Shown here: in pieces, positions 15,319-17,406 of the stretch
How positions within the stretch are numbered: position 1 is the stretch's first letter
How the letters are laid out: each line of letters starts with the position of its first letter
Source of the DNA: a bacterium UBA4637
GTDB lineage: Bacteria; Bacteroidota; Bacteroidia; Bacteroidales; Bacteroidaceae
NCBI GenBank assembly: GCA_002405875.1
Contig: DHMR01000079.1
Span: 1 to 17,406 of the forward strand
DNA: 17,406 bases
Reading direction: 5' to 3'
Position numbers and translations under genes: made by a program
The notes under the pieces: generated by a model
What the model saw: only the letters and a program-made list of their open reading frames with translations
Database searches by the model: none
Told to the model about the DNA's origin: nothing

Positions 15319-15326
15319 CAAAGTTA
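15319..15326 (-). promoter_or_regulatory. Promoter -7 element (TAACTTTG) of the Nif3-zinc-ribbon unit
   Basis: On the minus strand TAACTTTGCAG fits TAnnTTTG and would give a leader of about 115 nt. The -33 is not well conserved. It is divergent from the aguA promoter, about 110 bp apart. Confidence 0.6.
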
Positions 15327-15391
15327 AACATTTTCAAGCGATTTTGTCTCGCTACGCCTTGTTGTTTAATATTTTTTAATAAAATAAGATA

Positions 15392-15441
15392 AAAAATCTC
15401 GCAGAGAATTCACCTAATTCGCAGATTTTTCCTTACTTTTG
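15392..15441 (+). promoter_or_regulatory. aguA promoter with overlapping inverted repeat
   Basis: The -7 element TACTTTTG lies at 15434-15441, giving a leader of about 55 nt. Just upstream, AAAAATCT (15392-15399) and AGATTTTT (15423-15430) form perfect 8-bp arms with AATT/AATT inside them and the hexamer CGCAGA repeated in each half. The repeat covers the -33 position, so it could be an operator. Confidence 0.55.
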
Positions 15442-15503
15442 CAATCATATTCAACAATCCGACACCTCATCTGAAGAGAAGTGTCCATAAAACAGTATCG
15501 CTT

Positions 15504-16580
15504 ATGCATTACTCTACTTTCCCTTGCGACTTCGTGCTCCCGGCAGAATGGGAGCCACAGAGCGGCATCATGCTCACTTGGCCACACGCCAATACAGATT
15601 GGAAACCTTACCTTCGACAGATTACCAATACGTATCTAGAACTGGCAGAGATCATCACTCGTTTCGAGCAACTGCTAGTGGTCACTCCGATACTGGAGAG
15701 TACCCGTAACATGCTTTCTGAGCGCTTGTCGCCCGAGCAGATGACCCGTGTCCATCTCTTCGAAATAGACAGCAATGACACTTGGGCTCGCGACCACGGT
15801 CCTATCACATTGGTTTCTCGCAACAAGCAAAACTCCTTCGTTGTCCCTATCCATCTGTTAGACTTCAAGTTTAATGGCTGGGGAGAGAAATTCGCATGGC
15901 AGAAAGACAACGCCATCAATCTGCAACTATACTATCAAGGAGCCTTCCAGGCAGCCTTGGAAAACCATACTGGTTTCGTGCTCGAAGGGGGAAGTATCGA
16001 GAGCGATGGGAAAGGCACTATTTTTACCACATCACAATGTTTGCTAGCTCCTCACCGCAACCAACCTTTCACTCGCGAGGACATCGATCATCAACTGAAG
16101 AATTTTTTTCATGCACAACAGATTGTTTGGCTCGACCACGGCAATCTCATCGGAGACGATACCGATGGGCATATAGACACCATCGTCAGAGTAGCTCCTC
16201 ACGACACCTTATTATATATGGGCTGTGACAATCCTGAAGATGAACAGTATGAGGATTTTCAGGCCTTGGAAAAGCAGTTGCAGAAACTCTTCACCTTCGA
16301 AGGTTACCCTTATCGCTTGATCAAACTGCCTATGCCAGATGCCATCTATGATGAAGGCGAACGGCTTCCTGCCACCTATGCCAACTTCCTTATCCTCAAC
16401 GGTGCCGTCATCTATCCAACGTATAACCAGCCCGAGAAGGACGAGCTTGCCAAGAAGCAAATTCAACTTGCATTCCCTGACCGTGAGATAATCGGTGTCG
16501 ACTCACTTACCATCATTCGCCAACACGGAAGCATCCATTGCCTCACCATGCAGTTGCCTGAAGGAACGATCAGAGAATGA
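15504..16580 (+). CDS. aguA: Agmatine deiminase
   Basis: A 358-residue member of the peptidyl-arginine-deiminase-like family that converts agmatine to N-carbamoylputrescine and ammonia. The family pattern is complete: LPAEWEPQSGIMLTWPH near the N-terminus, NDTWARDHGPI (91-101), VLEGGSIESDGKGTI, the catalytic His223 in GDDTDGHIDTIVR, YANFLILNGAVIYPTY, and the nucleophile Cys346 in HGSIHCLTMQ. The length fits. It is followed after 101 bp by the gene for the next step (N-carbamoylputrescine amidase), so the pair makes putrescine from agmatine. Arginine decarboxylase, which would supply agmatine, is not in this window. Porphyromonas-type secreted PPAD is excluded because no signal peptide is present. 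Confidence 0.96.
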   Translation: MHYSTFPCDFVLPAEWEPQSGIMLTWPHANTDWKPYLRQITNTYLELAEIITRFEQLLVVTPILESTRNMLSERLSPEQMTRVHLFEIDSNDTWARDHGPITLVSRNKQNSFVVPIHLLDFKFNGWGEKFAWQKDNAINLQLYYQGAFQAALENHTGFVLEGGSIESDGKGTIFTTSQCLLAPHRNQPFTREDIDHQLKNFFHAQQIVWLDHGNLIGDDTDGHIDTIVRVAPHDTLLYMGCDNPEDEQYEDFQALEKQLQKLFTFEGYPYRLIKLPMPDAIYDEGERLPATYANFLILNGAVIYPTYNQPEKDELAKKQIQLAFPDREIIGVDSLTIIRQHGSIHCLTMQLPEGTIRE

Positions 16581-16681
16581 AGAACGAAGAGAAATGGGGA
16601 AATGGTCTTTGAAAAAAGAAAGTTTTGAAAAGAAAAAGTTTTGAAGAGAGAAAAAGTTAAAAAAAAGGAAAAGAAAAGAAA
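16581..16681 (+). repeat. Purine-rich spacer with degenerate 16-18 bp repeats between aguA and aguB
   Basis: The 101-bp spacer is almost free of C. AAAGTTTTGAAAAGAA (from 16620) and AAAGTTTTGAAGAGAG (from 16636) repeat with a 16-bp period, followed by a decayed third copy with AAAAAGTT (16653-16660). The end forms an A/G-rich leader just before the aguB ATG and may aid its translation. Confidence 0.7.
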
Positions 16682-17406
16682 ATGAAACTCGGAATATTAC
16701 AACTCCATATCACGGCGGACATCGCCAACAACAAGACTCGCATCGCCCAGGGCATCATCGACCTCGCCCACCGTGGCGCAGAGCTCATCGTATTGCAGGA
16801 ACTCCACAACACCCTCTACTTCTGCCAGGTGGAGGACGTGGAGAACTTCGACCTCGCAGAGCCCATCCCTGGTCCATCGACCGACTTCTACGGCAAGCTG
16901 GCGAAAGACCTAGGCGTGGTTATCGTGACCTCCCTCTTCGAGCGCCGTGCCCAAGGACTCTACCACAACACGGCAGTAGTCTTGGAGAAGGACGGCACCA
17001 TCGCTGGCAAGTATCGCAAGATGCACATCCCCGACGACCCTGCCTACTACGAGAAGTTCTACTTCACCCCGGGCGACCTCGGTTTCCACCCGATACAGAC
17101 CTCGGTGGGCAAGCTAGGCGTACTGGTATGTTGGGACCAGTGGTATCCTGAGGCTGCCCGACTCATGGCTCTGCAGGGAGCCGACATTCTCATCTATCCT
17201 ACCGCCATCGGCTACGCCACTTACGATACCGAGGAGGAACAGCAGCGACAGCGTGAAGCGTGGACCACCGTGATGCGAGGCCATGCCGTGGCAAATGGCT
17301 TGCCAGTGGTAGCCGTGAACCGAGTGGGCTTCGAGCCAGACCCAAGCGGTCAGACCGAGGGCATCCAGTTCTGGGGCAGCAGTTTCGTGGCTGGTCCGCA
17401 GGGCGA
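16682..17406 (+). CDS. aguB: N-carbamoylputrescine amidase (truncated by window edge)
   Basis: The ATG at 16682 opens 241 complete codons running off the right edge; the family is about 290-300 residues, so the last ~50 are missing. This is a nitrilase-superfamily amidase with the catalytic triad in place: Glu40 in VLQELHNT, Lys113 in KYRKMHIPDDP, and Cys150 in VLVCWDQWYPE. The DDPAYYEKFYFTPGD stretch and RGHAVANGLPVVAVNRVG are typical of AguB-type enzymes. It hydrolyses N-carbamoylputrescine to putrescine, CO2 and ammonia. It follows aguA on the same strand after a purine-rich spacer, consistent with an aguAB operon. Cytoplasmic. Confidence 0.96.
   Translation, partial: MKLGILQLHITADIANNKTRIAQGIIDLAHRGAELIVLQELHNTLYFCQVEDVENFDLAEPIPGPSTDFYGKLAKDLGVVIVTSLFERRAQGLYHNTAVVLEKDGTIAGKYRKMHIPDDPAYYEKFYFTPGDLGFHPIQTSVGKLGVLVCWDQWYPEAARLMALQGADILIYPTAIGYATYDTEEEQQRQREAWTTVMRGHAVANGLPVVAVNRVGFEPDPSGQTEGIQFWGSSFVAGPQG

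Overview
The window looks like a chromosomal segment of a gut-type Bacteroidota, most probably Prevotellaceae (Prevotella/Segatella-like). This is inferred from three things. Several genes are preceded by the Bacteroidota promoter pattern (TTTG at -33 and TAnnTTTG at -7). Translation starts sit behind A-rich leaders rather than Shine-Dalgarno sequences. The gene set also fits: a secreted GH35 beta-galactosidase, class 1B PyrD/PyrK, QueH, and a lone HsdR-N-type nuclease next to holA. No rRNA, tRNA, transposase, phage gene or CRISPR array was seen.

Left part (1-7.8 kb), mostly minus strand: a truncated GH35 beta-galactosidase, a membrane-anchored YkuE-like metallophosphoesterase, then on the plus strand queH (epoxyqueuosine reductase) behind a structured leader with a terminator hairpin. 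Convergent to queH lies a minus-strand pyrimidine/folate cluster, pyrK-pyrD-fhs. Upstream of it is an Xre-type regulator whose own start is preceded by 19-bp tandem repeats.

Middle (7.8-10.7 kb): an AT-rich gene desert of about 1 kb carries 12 TTTACA hexamers, all in one orientation. It ends at the terminator of holA (DNA polymerase III delta). holA and a small PD-(D/E)XK protein are divergent, and the space between them holds a nested inverted repeat in which two promoter-like elements face each other.

Right part (10.7-17.4 kb): ugd (UDP-glucose dehydrogenase) with a MaoC-fold hydratase, a TerB/J-domain co-chaperone (DjlA-like), a minus-strand pair of a zinc-ribbon coiled-coil protein and a Nif3/DUF34 protein, and on the plus strand aguA-aguB (agmatine to putrescine), the last truncated by the window edge.

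The genes are ordinary core and metabolic genes. The unusual content is in the intergenic DNA: the queH leader, the TTTACA array, the facing promoters at holA, a duplicated promoter before ugd, and purine-rich spacer repeats. I did not find a convincing new multi-gene system.
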